Below are positions 16,505 through 26,005 of a stretch of 56,917 nucleotides of DNA, one piece after another. The stretch is from positions 1 to 56,917 of the forward strand of contig DASXUC010000161.1 of the NCBI GenBank assembly GCA_036505015.1. The letters are read 5' to 3'. The translations under genes and the position numbers were made by a program. The DNA comes from DASXUC01 sp036505015 (lineage in GTDB: Bacteria > Sysuimicrobiota > Sysuimicrobiia > Sysuimicrobiales > Kaftiobacteriaceae). Below the pieces are notes generated by a model. The model did no database searches, was not told where the DNA came from, and saw nothing but the letters and a program-made list of their open reading frames with translations. Positions within the stretch are counted from its first letter, which is position 1. The number at the start of each line of letters is the position of its first letter.

Positions 16505-17668
16505 ATGCGGGTGACCGTGAGCGTAATCAAGGCGGACATCGGCGCCATCGGCGGCCACACGATGCCCAGCCCGGAAATCGAAACGATCGTCCGGGACCGT
16601 CTCGCCCGGGAGAGAGGCAAGCTGCTCATCGACTGGTACCTGTGCCACACCGGGGACGACATCGCTATGATCATGACCCACACCCGGGGCAAGGATAACG
16701 CGGACGTCCACCAGCTCGCCTGGGACGCCTTCTTCACCGCCACCGACACAGCCAAAGCGCAGGGTCTGTATGGCGCCGGTCAGGACCTGCTGAAGGAAGC
16801 GTTCTCGGGCAACGTCCGCGGCCTCGGCCCGGGCAGCGCGGAAATCGAGCTCGAGGAACGCCCCAGCGAAGCGTTCATGATCGTACTCGGCGACAAGTGC
16901 GGCCCCGGCGCGTTCAATCTGCCGCTGTACCTGACGTTCGCCGATCCGATGTACTCACCGGGGCTGATGCTGTCTGAAGGTCTGCACGACGGCTTCACCT
17001 TCCACATCATGGACATGGACCACACCGAGGGCGACCGGGTCATCGTGCTCAACGCTCCCGAACGGCTCTACGACATCGCCGCGCTCCTGCGCGACACCAA
17101 CCGCTATGCGGTGGAGGCGATCTGGTCCCGCAAGTATCCCGACGAACAGGCCGCCGCCATCGGGACCACACGGCTGCGCAACATCGCCGGCCGCTACGTG
17201 GGCAAGGATGATCCGCCGGCGGTCGTGCGCGTGCAGAAGATCTTCCCGGCGACCGAGGAGTTTGGTCCGGCGTTCGCCGTCGGGGCGTTCGTGGGGGGTG
17301 ACACCCGCGGCAGCCACAACCTGCCGCTGATGCCGGTGCCCATGAATACCGGGGCGTCGACGTTCTTCTGTGTGCCGATGGTCTCCGCGCTGGGCTTCTC
17401 CATGCACAACGGCGTGCTCACGCAGCCTGCCGACCTGTTTGCCGATCCGTTCTGGCATGCGGTGCGGGACCGGATCGCCGACAAGGCCACGGAGATGCGG
17501 CGGCAGGGATTCTTCGAGCCGGCGATGCTGCCGATGTCGGAGCTGGAGTACGGTGGGATTGTGGCCAGGCTGCGGAAACTTGACCCGGAGTTTTCGATCC
17601 GCGACGGTCAGGGCACAACGGCCAAGATCACGGCCGCGTTCAAAGCCGGTTTGGGCGACCCTGATTGA
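16505..17668 (+). CDS. fbp: Fructose-1,6-bisphosphate aldolase/phosphatase (type V)
   Basis: The archaeal-type bifunctional enzyme that condenses triose phosphates and dephosphorylates the resulting fructose-1,6-bisphosphate, committing carbon to gluconeogenesis. The 387-aa protein starts VTVSVIKADIGAIGGHTMPS, the metal- and substrate-binding N-terminus of the family, and contains HTRGKDNADVHQLAWDAF, LGDKCGPGAFNLPLY and GFSMHNGVLT. A GGGAGGGA site precedes the ATG. It is monocistronic. The family is typical of archaea and deep-branching, often thermophilic or autotrophic bacteria. Confidence 0.96.
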   Translation: MRVTVSVIKADIGAIGGHTMPSPEIETIVRDRLARERGKLLIDWYLCHTGDDIAMIMTHTRGKDNADVHQLAWDAFFTATDTAKAQGLYGAGQDLLKEAFSGNVRGLGPGSAEIELEERPSEAFMIVLGDKCGPGAFNLPLYLTFADPMYSPGLMLSEGLHDGFTFHIMDMDHTEGDRVIVLNAPERLYDIAALLRDTNRYAVEAIWSRKYPDEQAAAIGTTRLRNIAGRYVGKDDPPAVVRVQKIFPATEEFGPAFAVGAFVGGDTRGSHNLPLMPVPMNTGASTFFCVPMVSALGFSMHNGVLTQPADLFADPFWHAVRDRIADKATEMRRQGFFEPAMLPMSELEYGGIVARLRKLDPEFSIRDGQGTTAKITAAFKAGLGDPD

Positions 17669-17713
17669 CGGCGGATCGCATTATCCCTTGGATCCCTCTT
17701 ATCCCGCAGTACT

Positions 17714-17857
17714 CTAGTGTTTCTCACCGTTCTCCTGCAGGACCGTCCGATTGAAGTACCGGACGAACGAGGGCAGGTACACCGGAATCAGCGCACCGAT
17801 GGCGACGAAGAGCGCGAGCAGCCCAAGGAACAGATAGACGACGCCGAGTTCGGTCAC
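17714..17857 (-). CDS. 47-aa single-pass membrane protein
   Basis: A small ORF from a GTG at 17857 (AGGTG a few bases upstream) encoding VTELGVVYLFLGLLALFVAIGAL and then a cytoplasmic or extracytoplasmic tail RYFNRTVLQENGEKH. One strong hydrophobic segment covers residues 6-27. I recognise no family. It is 37 bases after the cca stop and could be co-transcribed. The hydrophobic design and plausible start support a real gene, but it may be chance. Confidence 0.45.
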   Translation of the reverse strand: MTELGVVYLFLGLLALFVAIGALIPVYLPSFVRYFNRTVLQENGEKH

Positions 17858-17894
17858 TGCTGCACCTGATCTGAGTTGACGTAAGCTCCAGCCG

Positions 17895-19213
<1,319 letters not shown>

Positions 19214-19217
<4 letters not shown>

Positions 19218-20578
19218 GGACTTCGTGCCGACTGCAGCCGGCTGCGAAGCAGCTGCAGGGCGGCCCCCATCTGAGTGTCATCGGTCGCCTGCACCTGCGC
19301 CGCGGACATCAACACCACCACGTCGGGCGGCAACCCAACGCCGTCGACCGCCCGCCCCGCCCGCGTCCGGTACCGCGCCGTGGTGAGCCGCAACCCCCAG
19401 TCCGCGTCGAGCGTGTAGATAGTCTGCACGGTTCCCTTGCCGTAGGTCCGCGCGCCAACCAGCGGCGCGCCCACATCCTGCAGCGCGCCCGCGACGATCT
19501 CCGACGCGCTCGCCGACCCGCCGTTCACGAGCACCGCCATCGGCCCCTGGAAGCGGGGCGTCGCCGGCTGGACCAGCAGCATCAACGGTCCGGCCCGCCG
19601 CTCTTCCACGGCGACGAGGCCCACCGGCAGGAAGTGGCTGGCAATGTCCACGGCATCGTCGACGAGCCCGCCGCCGTTGCTCCGCAGGTCGAGCAGCACC
19701 GCTCCCGCGCCGGCGGCAAGCACCCTCTCCAGCGCTCGAGCGATGTCCTTCGCCGATCCCTCGGAGAACTCAAGCAGCCGGATGTACCCGATCCGCGACT
19801 CGATCATCCGCGCGCGCACGGGGATGGTCCGCACCTGTTCGCGCGTCACCGGCACCCGGAGGAATTGACCTCCCCGCGACAACCCGAGGATCACCGCGCT
19901 CTCGACGCGGCCCCCGAGCATCTCCATCACCTGGTCCGGGGTGCGGCCTCGCACGGCAGCACCGTCGACATCCGTGATCACGTCACCGACAAGCACGCCG
20001 GACCGGGCCGCGGGTCCCGCTTCGATCAGCTCAATCACGGTCATGCCGGCGGGCAGCGCGTCGACCTGGAGGCCCACCCCGCCCCGCTCACCGCGCAGCA
20101 CGGCGATGAACCGGGCGAAATCCGCAGGCAGGAAGATCGCCCCCAGCGGGTCGCCGGTTTCCCGGATCATCGACCGAAGCACCACGACGGTCAACACGTC
20201 GAGGGACTGGGGCTGGTACAGTGCCCCGGCCGTGCGGACGTATGCGACGACGGCGGGCAGGTCGCCGGCAGATCCGTTCAGCACGGGGAGCGGCGGCGGA
20301 ATGATCCCGGCATTCGTGAGAACCTGTCGGGCTCCCGCCAGCGCCGCGCGAAGCACGGCTGTGGTATCCGGTGCGGTCAGCGCGTTATCCCGGATCAGGG
20401 TGAATGCTTCTTCGGCGAGTCCGGCGGCGGCATCGGGAGACAGCAGTGCCGGCGCCTGTGCCGGCACTGCTGTCGGAAGCAGAACCAGGAGCGCAATGAG
20501 CGCAAGACACGCAATTCCTGATCTGAGGATTGCAGGCATGCGGGCACCGAACCGTGTGCTATGCTCGCCTGTTCGCAT
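19214..20578 (-). CDS. S41-family C-terminal processing peptidase
   Basis: A CtpA-like exported serine protease, 454 aa. An N-terminal hydrophobic segment (about residues 18-40) acts as signal or anchor. A PDZ domain follows (VGLQVDALPAGMTVIELIEAGPAARSGVLVGDVITDVDG). The catalytic domain has VLLDLRSNGGGLVDDAVDIASHFL, NGGSASASEIVAGAL with the nucleophile Ser, and YGKGTVQTIYTLD with the general-base Lys. An internal ATG at 20539 is an equally plausible start. It lies between mnmA and cca with short gaps or overlap. Confidence 0.9.
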
Positions 20579-20602
20579 GTTCGCCGTTCGCGCAGTTGAA
20601 CT

Positions 20603-21703
20603 TCAGGCGTGGACGCGCGTGTGGATGCCGGCGATGGTCCCGCCGCCGATGACTATGTCTCCATTGTAGAAGACGATCGCCTGGCCGGGCGCGGCCGCGC
20701 GCTGGGGTGTGGCAAAACGCACGGTGACATCGCCTGCCGGGCCGGCGGGGGTGACCGTCGCATCCACATCGCGGCTGGCATGGCGCAGTCGGGCCGTCAC
20801 GGACATGGGACCATCAAGCGTCGTGATGGCAATCCAATTCATTCCCCCGGCAGTCAGGCCGTCGCAGAGCAGATCCTCTTCATGGCCCAGAATCACCGCG
20901 TTGCGTGCCGGGTCAATTCCCACGACGTATTGTGGGACACCGGCGGCGACCCCGAGTCCCCTGCGCTGCCCGATGGTAAATCGCGTGATTCCCTGGTGTG
21001 TGCCGACGACCCGCCCGCTCGTGTCCAGAATTGGGCCGGGCCGCACCGCCTGGGGACGGAGACGCTGCACGACGTCGGCGTAAGTCCCCCGGGGCACGAA
21101 GCAGATCTCCTGGCTGTCGGGCTTGTCGGCCACCGGCAGTTCCATCCGATGGGCGGTGGCCCGGATCTGAGTCTTGTCGAACTCGCCCACCGGCAGCCGC
21201 ACCATCTGCAGCTGGACCTGTGTCAGCCCATAGAGCACATAGGACTGATCTTTGTGCCGGTCCCTCCCCCGCCACAGCCCCCAACGGCCGGTGGCCGGAT
21301 CGCTCGCGATGCGGGCATAGTGTCCCGTGGCCAGGGCATCCAGACCCAGCGCGCGCACTTTCCGCAGTAGCAGCGAGAACTTGATCGATTGGTTGCAGGC
21401 GATGCAGGGATTCGGCGTGCGGCCGCGGGCGTACTCGTCGACGAAATAGCCGATCACCTCGCGCTCGAACTCCTCGCGCATGTTCAGCACGTAGTGGCGG
21501 ATCCCCAGGTGCCGGGCGACGGCCCGGGCGTCATCAATCGCGGAGACGCCGCAGCAGGCTTTGAAGGCGTCATCGGGTTCGGGCAGCCAGTCGGGCCACA
21601 GGTTCATGGTCAGACCCACGACCTCATGGCCCTCACGGACCAGCAGGCCGGCCGCCACCGCGCTGTCGACACCGCCGCTCATCGCCACTGCGATTCTGCT
21701 CAC
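20603..21703 (-). CDS. mnmA: tRNA-specific 2-thiouridylase MnmA
   Basis: Thiolates U34 of Lys, Glu and Gln tRNAs using sulfur relayed from a desulfurase. The 366-aa product has the PP-loop RIAVAMSGGVDSAVAAGLL, the first catalytic Cys in RTPNPCIACNQSIKF, the second in SQEICFVPRG, and the C-terminal beta-barrel. It starts at a GTG preceded by GAGGGGAT. Upstream is a repeat-bearing spacer toward the hydrolase gene. Confidence 0.95.
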   Translation of the reverse strand: MSRIAVAMSGGVDSAVAAGLLVREGHEVVGLTMNLWPDWLPEPDDAFKACCGVSAIDDARAVARHLGIRHYVLNMREEFEREVIGYFVDEYARGRTPNPCIACNQSIKFSLLLRKVRALGLDALATGHYARIASDPATGRWGLWRGRDRHKDQSYVLYGLTQVQLQMVRLPVGEFDKTQIRATAHRMELPVADKPDSQEICFVPRGTYADVVQRLRPQAVRPGPILDTSGRVVGTHQGITRFTIGQRRGLGVAAGVPQYVVGIDPARNAVILGHEEDLLCDGLTAGGMNWIAITTLDGPMSVTARLRHASRDVDATVTPAGPAGDVTVRFATPQRAAAPGQAIVFYNGDIVIGGGTIAGIHTRVHA

Positions 21704-21718
21704 GCTATCCCCTCACAC

Positions 21719-21848
21719 CCGTTGATCGTTGGTCGATGGTCGTTGTCGAATTCTCTCAACGCGTGACCATCATAGCAAGGCGGGTTGGGCAAGGTCAAAA
21801 CAAGCCCAGATGCTGTGACGACCAACCACCAACCACCAACGACCAACG
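21719..21848. repeat. Facing GTTGGTCG-type repeat arms around a 70-nt centre
   Basis: The left arm (21719-21747) is GTTGATCG-TTGGTCGA-TGGTCG-TTGTC-like and the right arm (21819-21848) is its complement CCAACCACCAACCACCAACGACCAACG-like; they are separated by about 70 bases. The first 14 bases of the left arm equal those of the repeat at 4172. It lies between the GH63-like gene stop and the mnmA start, both minus strand. Confidence 0.8.
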
Positions 21849-21852
21849 TGAG

Positions 21853-23133
21853 TCAGGCAATCGGTCTCCGCAGGAGGTCCAGCGTCAGCGCCGCCGTCCA
21901 TGAGAACCGGCTGTCGCCGGCCCCTTGTCCCGTACGGGCATTGAAATATTCGTGAAACCCGTGCGTGCTGACAAGATCTACCGTGGCATCAGCGAGCGCG
22001 CGGGCTTCGGAGTGCAGCCGGAGATCTTCCAGCCCCCGGGCGATGAGCCAGTTTGTCTGCACCCAGACCGGGCCGCGATGATACCGGGCCGGCTCAAACG
22101 ATGCCTGATCCGGAGGGATCGACGGGAGCTGGCGGCATCCCGCGCTGCGGGCGACGTACCGGGCCAGCATGATGCCGGCACGGTCCGCGTCAACGAGCCC
22201 GCCGTAGATTGGGGACACACCGGCGGCCCCGGCGACGGGAATCTGCCGCAGCGTCTGCAGGTCAAAGTCCAGAAACATCGCCTCCTCGGCACTCCACAGC
22301 ATCGAGTCAAACGCGTCTCGAAACGCCGCCAGCGCGGGGACCGTGACGCCCGGGGGACGTCCCAGCGCGCCGGCGATCCGATTCAGATCCACGGCGGCAC
22401 GGTACCACACGGCATTGAACATGGCCCCGTAGACGGCGAACGGTGTGGCTGGCAGGTACGCACGCATGTCATAGTGGTGGCGCGCGATGAGCTCGACCAG
22501 ATACATGTACAGATCGTAGTCCGGACGCTGCGGCCGCTCGGCGGCGGCGACGAGCGACGTGTCCACGCGGCGGTAGGGTCGCGACGGCCGGTATCCCTGC
22601 CGCACCGCGAAATCCCAGTGGGGGCTGTTATCCAGCCCGGTCTCCCAGGGGTGCACGCTCACGATCAGGGGCGATCCGGGGGCCGTGCGGTGGCTCGGGA
22701 AGTACACGACCGCGTCATGCAGTGCATCGAAGATCCGCGCCCACCACTGGCGGCGCCGGGCCGCGTCGGGCTGCAGAAGGCCGACCACGTACGCGGCGGT
22801 GGGCAGGACAAGGGGCTGTGAAATCCCGCTGGTGACCTCCCCGGTCCTGCGCACGGGGACATCCGTCCACCACTCGGGCCCCGGAGCATAGTCCTGCACG
22901 TCTGGGTTGTAGCGGATGTGGGGCAGCATCCCGTTGGTCCACTGCCCGGACAGGAGTGAGTCGATTTCACGGACGGCGCGCTGCCAGTCAATGTGCGCCC
23001 ATCCGACGGCGATGAACGCACTATCCCAGTTCCACTGATGCGGATACAGACGGCCGCTGGGCCGGGTATACGAGCCCCCGACGTCATTGGCGCGCAGCAC
23101 CTCTTCGGCCTGCGCGCTCAGGTCGTCGCTCAC
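21853..23133 (-). CDS. GH63-like glycoside hydrolase (mannosyl-/glucosylglycerate hydrolase type)
   Basis: A cytoplasmic (alpha/alpha)6-barrel hydrolase, 426 aa from a GTG at 23133 whose GTGA overlaps the upstream ATPase stop. Landmarks are YPHQWNWDSAFIAVGWAHIDW, GMLPHIRYNP, HPWETGLDNSPHWD, YHRGPVWVQTNWLIARGL and C-terminal FNARTGQGAGDSRFSWTAALTLDLL. These match bacterial GH63 enzymes that split mannosylglycerate or glucosylglycerate. As the last gene of a complete importer operon it probably hydrolyses the imported glycoside; the actual substrate is inference. Confidence 0.75.
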   Translation of the reverse strand: MSDDLSAQAEEVLRANDVGGSYTRPSGRLYPHQWNWDSAFIAVGWAHIDWQRAVREIDSLLSGQWTNGMLPHIRYNPDVQDYAPGPEWWTDVPVRRTGEVTSGISQPLVLPTAAYVVGLLQPDAARRRQWWARIFDALHDAVVYFPSHRTAPGSPLIVSVHPWETGLDNSPHWDFAVRQGYRPSRPYRRVDTSLVAAAERPQRPDYDLYMYLVELIARHHYDMRAYLPATPFAVYGAMFNAVWYRAAVDLNRIAGALGRPPGVTVPALAAFRDAFDSMLWSAEEAMFLDFDLQTLRQIPVAGAAGVSPIYGGLVDADRAGIMLARYVARSAGCRQLPSIPPDQASFEPARYHRGPVWVQTNWLIARGLEDLRLHSEARALADATVDLVSTHGFHEYFNARTGQGAGDSRFSWTAALTLDLLRRPIA

Positions 23134-24206
23134 AGGGCGATGCCGGTGCGGCTGTCCATCAGCCGGATGCGTGCGGGCTCGAACCGCAGCCACACCGGCT
23201 GGCCCTCGTCGACGGGAAATTCGGATGGGACGGAGACCTTGAGCATCTGCGGGCCGACGGACACCGTGAGCAGTTTTTGAGGGCCGACCGGCTCGGCGAC
23301 GATGACCATCGAGGGAATCAAGTCCGGGGCGGCCGCCGCCTCCACGCCGATGTGCTCCGGCCGGATCCCCAGCGTGATCTGGGCGGGCGGCGCGCCCGCC
23401 TGCAGCCCGGGGGGCAGCGGGATGCTGATCCCCGCGGTCACAATCGTCAGGCGGCCGTTGCCGCGCTGCAGCGTCCCTTCGATGAAGTTCATCGGCGGAT
23501 TGCCCATGAAACTGCCGACGAACCGGCTCGCCGGCGCGTCGTAGACGCGGGCGGGCGTGTCGCACTGCACGATCTCGCCGTCCTTCATGACCGCGATGCG
23601 ATCCCCCAGGCTGAGGGCCTCGACCTGATCGTGGGTCACGTAGACCGTGGTGGATCTAATCTCCCGATGCAGCCGGCGGAGTTCGGCGCGCATCTGCAGC
23701 CGGAGCAGCGCGTCGAGGTTGGACAGCGGTTCGTCCATCAGCAGCACTTGCGGCCGCATCACGATCGCGCGGGCCACGGCGACGCGCTGGCGCTGGCCGC
23801 CGGATAGCTGCGAAGGGTAGCGGTCCAGCAGCGCCCCGATCTGCATCAGCTCCGCGGCGTCCGCCACCCGGCGTCTGAGCTCAGCGCCCTCGACCCGGCG
23901 CAGCCGCAAGCCGAAGGCGATGTTTTCGAACACGGACATGTGCGGGAACACCGCATAACTCTGGAAGACCATCGCGATCCCCCGCTGGCCGGGCGGGCGG
24001 TCCGTGACCTCCCGCTGGCCGATGAAGATCTTGCCCCCGTCCACCTGTTCCAGCCCGGCGATGCAGCGCAGGGTCGTGGTCTTCCCGCAGCCGCTGGGTC
24101 CCAGAAAGACCATGAACTCTCCGTCGGCGATCTCCAGATCCAGGTCCCGCACCGCCACGACCTTGCCGAAGACTTTCCGCAGCTGCGCCAGCCGGATCTG
24201 CGCCAT
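23130..24206 (-). CDS. ABC transporter ATPase (UgpC/MsmX/MalK type)
   Basis: The nucleotide-binding subunit of a carbohydrate importer, 358 aa. Walker A GPSGCGKTTTLR, Q-loop VFQSYAVFPHMSV, signature LSGGQRQRVAVARAI, Walker B VLLMDEPLSNLDALLR and the switch His in VTHDQVEALSLGDR are all intact. The C-terminal OB/TOBE domain (FIEGTLQRGNGR onward) is of the MalK/UgpC type. Its stop overlaps the hydrolase GTG. As the only sugar-type ATPase in view it may also serve the ATPase-less importer at 10371-13362. Confidence 0.94.
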   Translation of the reverse strand: MAQIRLAQLRKVFGKVVAVRDLDLEIADGEFMVFLGPSGCGKTTTLRCIAGLEQVDGGKIFIGQREVTDRPPGQRGIAMVFQSYAVFPHMSVFENIAFGLRLRRVEGAELRRRVADAAELMQIGALLDRYPSQLSGGQRQRVAVARAIVMRPQVLLMDEPLSNLDALLRLQMRAELRRLHREIRSTTVYVTHDQVEALSLGDRIAVMKDGEIVQCDTPARVYDAPASRFVGSFMGNPPMNFIEGTLQRGNGRLTIVTAGISIPLPPGLQAGAPPAQITLGIRPEHIGVEAAAAPDLIPSMVIVAEPVGPQKLLTVSVGPQMLKVSVPSEFPVDEGQPVWLRFEPARIRLMDSRTGIAL

Positions 24207-24215
24207 GTCAGTCCC

Positions 24216-24295
24216 GTTCCAACTCGATTCGCCACATGTGTTTCCCTTCGCACCTCCGGTGTGGTAAAAGAAACGTCTACCTATCGAGTTGGAAC
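24216..24295 (-). repeat. 13-bp inverted repeat between permease and ATPase genes
   Basis: GTTCCAACTCGAT (24216-24228) and ATCGAGTTGGAAC (24283-24295) are perfect complements bracketing 54 bases, which themselves contain CACATGTG and CACCTCCGGTGTG inverted elements. It lies inside the operon just before the ATPase start, so it would fold in the mRNA and could sequester the ATPase translation start or set stoichiometry. Confidence 0.7.
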
Positions 24296-24299
24296 CGGA

Positions 24300-25115
24300 T
24301 CAGCGGACGGTAACCCCCCACATCGTCATCAGGTAGCGGCGGATCAAAAAGATGATGATCAGCGCCGGCACGATCATGAAAAACCCTCCGGCGAACCGGT
24401 AATCCAGCGGCGCCCCGGCGGACCCGATCGCGTTCATGATCAGGGCCGGCAGCGTGCGATTATCCAGTGTCAGGATCGTCGCCGCGAACACCTCGTTCCA
24501 CGACAACACGAAGGTGAAGATCGCCGACGCCGCCAGTCCCGGCAGCGCCATCGGCAGCACGACTCGCCGGAACGCCCCGGCCCGGGAGCAGCCCAACGTC
24601 AGCGCCGCCTCTTCAAGTTCCGTCGGGACGCCGACGAAGATGCTGCTGGTGATGATGATCGTGAACGGCAGCGCCAGCACCGTGTGGACGAGGGCCACAC
24701 CCAGCAGGGTATCGTACAGGCTCCACCGGATGTAGGCCACCGTCAGCGGGACGGCCAGCATCGTCGCCGGGAACATCTTCGTCGCCAGGATCGACAGCCG
24801 CAGCCCTTCACGCCCGGCAAACGTGTACCGCGCCAGGGCGTAGCCCGCCGGCGCGCCCAGGGCGAGGGCGAGCACGATGGTCAGGCCCGCCACAAACAGG
24901 CTGTTGAACGTCGATCGCAACACCCCATGAGAATTGAAGAAGAACAGGAAGGTGTCCAGGGAAAACCGCGAGGGGATGATCGGCCGCGGCCAGGAGTACA
25001 GCGCCTCGCGCGGGGTGAACGCGGCCAGGGCGATGAGCACGATGGGCGCCAGCACCCACGCCGCGATCGCGGCGGCCCCGATCCACACCAACGGCCTCGC
25101 CCGGGTCGCGGTCAT
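24300..25115 (-). CDS. ABC sugar transporter permease (MalG type)
   Basis: A 271-aa membrane permease with six hydrophobic segments; the EAA loop is LEEAALTLGCSRAGAFRRVVLPMALPGL. The ATG at 25115 overlaps the stop of the upstream permease as ATGA, which decides the start over longer in-frame extensions. The sequence ITSSIFVGVPTELEEAA and C-terminal RRYLMTMWGVTVR are typical of MalG-like subunits. Confidence 0.92.
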   Translation of the reverse strand: MTATRARPLVWIGAAAIAAWVLAPIVLIALAAFTPREALYSWPRPIIPSRFSLDTFLFFFNSHGVLRSTFNSLFVAGLTIVLALALGAPAGYALARYTFAGREGLRLSILATKMFPATMLAVPLTVAYIRWSLYDTLLGVALVHTVLALPFTIIITSSIFVGVPTELEEAALTLGCSRAGAFRRVVLPMALPGLAASAIFTFVLSWNEVFAATILTLDNRTLPALIMNAIGSAGAPLDYRFAGGFFMIVPALIIIFLIRRYLMTMWGVTVR

Positions 25116-25966
25116 GCCAGCTGCTCCGCTTTGGTCCGCAGCAGCCGCAGGTACATGAAGGTGATGAGGAACGAGATGCCCATGATCAGCACGGCGTACG
25201 CGCTGGCCACGTGGAAGTTCCGGTACGTGGAGTACCAGAAGTACGCCTCCCCGGCCAGCACCGGCACAAGGCGTCCCGACAGCGTGATGACGGTGGCAAA
25301 CAACTGCAGCGCCAGGATGGTGCGGATCATCAGCGCCGCCTGCAGGCTGGGCATCAGCAGTGGGAGCGTGACCCGCCACAACTTCTGCAGCGGCCGCGCG
25401 CCGAAGACGTCGGCGGCTTCCAGGTAATCGCGCGGGACCAGCTGCAGCCCGGCGACCAGGATGACCATCACGATCGCCGTTGCCCGCCAGACCTCGGTGG
25501 CGATGATGGCGCCGTACAGCCAGTCGGGATGCTCATAGGTCAGAAACGTGATCGGCTGCGCGGCGATCCCCAGGCCGCCCAGGATCGTGTTCAGGTATCC
25601 GCGCTCGGTGAACACCGACAGCCAGATCAATCCCGCGGCCAGATCGGAGATCCCCAACGGGATCGCGCAGATGTACAGGAACGTCGACGACACACGGAAG
25701 CGGCTGTTCACGATCAACGCGATGATCAGCGCCATGATCAACTGCAGCGGGACGATCAGCAGCGTAAGAAGGAAACTGTTGCGGATGGCGCCGCGGAAGT
25801 ACGTGTCGGCGGCCATCTGGCGGAAGAACGCGAGTGTGAACGGTCCGTCGTCGCCGCGCAGGCTGAGCACGAAGGCCTGCACCAGCGGGTACAGGAAGAA
25901 GACCGCGAGGTAGATCAGCGCCGGAATCACCAGCGCGTAGGGCACCCACGAACGGCGTTGAGTCAT
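25112..25966 (-). CDS. ABC sugar transporter permease (MalF type)
   Basis: A 284-aa permease partner beginning SWVPYALVIPALIYLAVFFLYPLVQAFVLSL; the EAA loop reads YLEAADVFGARPLQKLWRVTLPLLMPSL. It overlaps the next permease by four bases and follows the binding-protein gene across a 10-bp GC-rich hairpin. Confidence 0.92.
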   Translation of the reverse strand: MTQRRSWVPYALVIPALIYLAVFFLYPLVQAFVLSLRGDDGPFTLAFFRQMAADTYFRGAIRNSFLLTLLIVPLQLIMALIIALIVNSRFRVSSTFLYICAIPLGISDLAAGLIWLSVFTERGYLNTILGGLGIAAQPITFLTYEHPDWLYGAIIATEVWRATAIVMVILVAGLQLVPRDYLEAADVFGARPLQKLWRVTLPLLMPSLQAALMIRTILALQLFATVITLSGRLVPVLAGEAYFWYSTYRNFHVASAYAVLIMGISFLITFMYLRLLRTKAEQLA

Positions 25967-25975
25967 GTGACGGCA

Positions 25976-25999
25976 GGGGGAGGGATCGCTCCCTCCCCC
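25976..25999 (-). terminator. 10-bp GC-rich stem-loop after the binding-protein gene
   Basis: A perfect 10-bp stem (25976-25985 with 25990-25999) has a 4-nt loop, located between the binding-protein stop and the first permease start. There is no T-run. Such intra-operon hairpins usually protect the upstream mRNA and lower permease expression relative to the binding protein. Confidence 0.75.
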
Positions 26000-26005
26000 G
26001 CGGAT

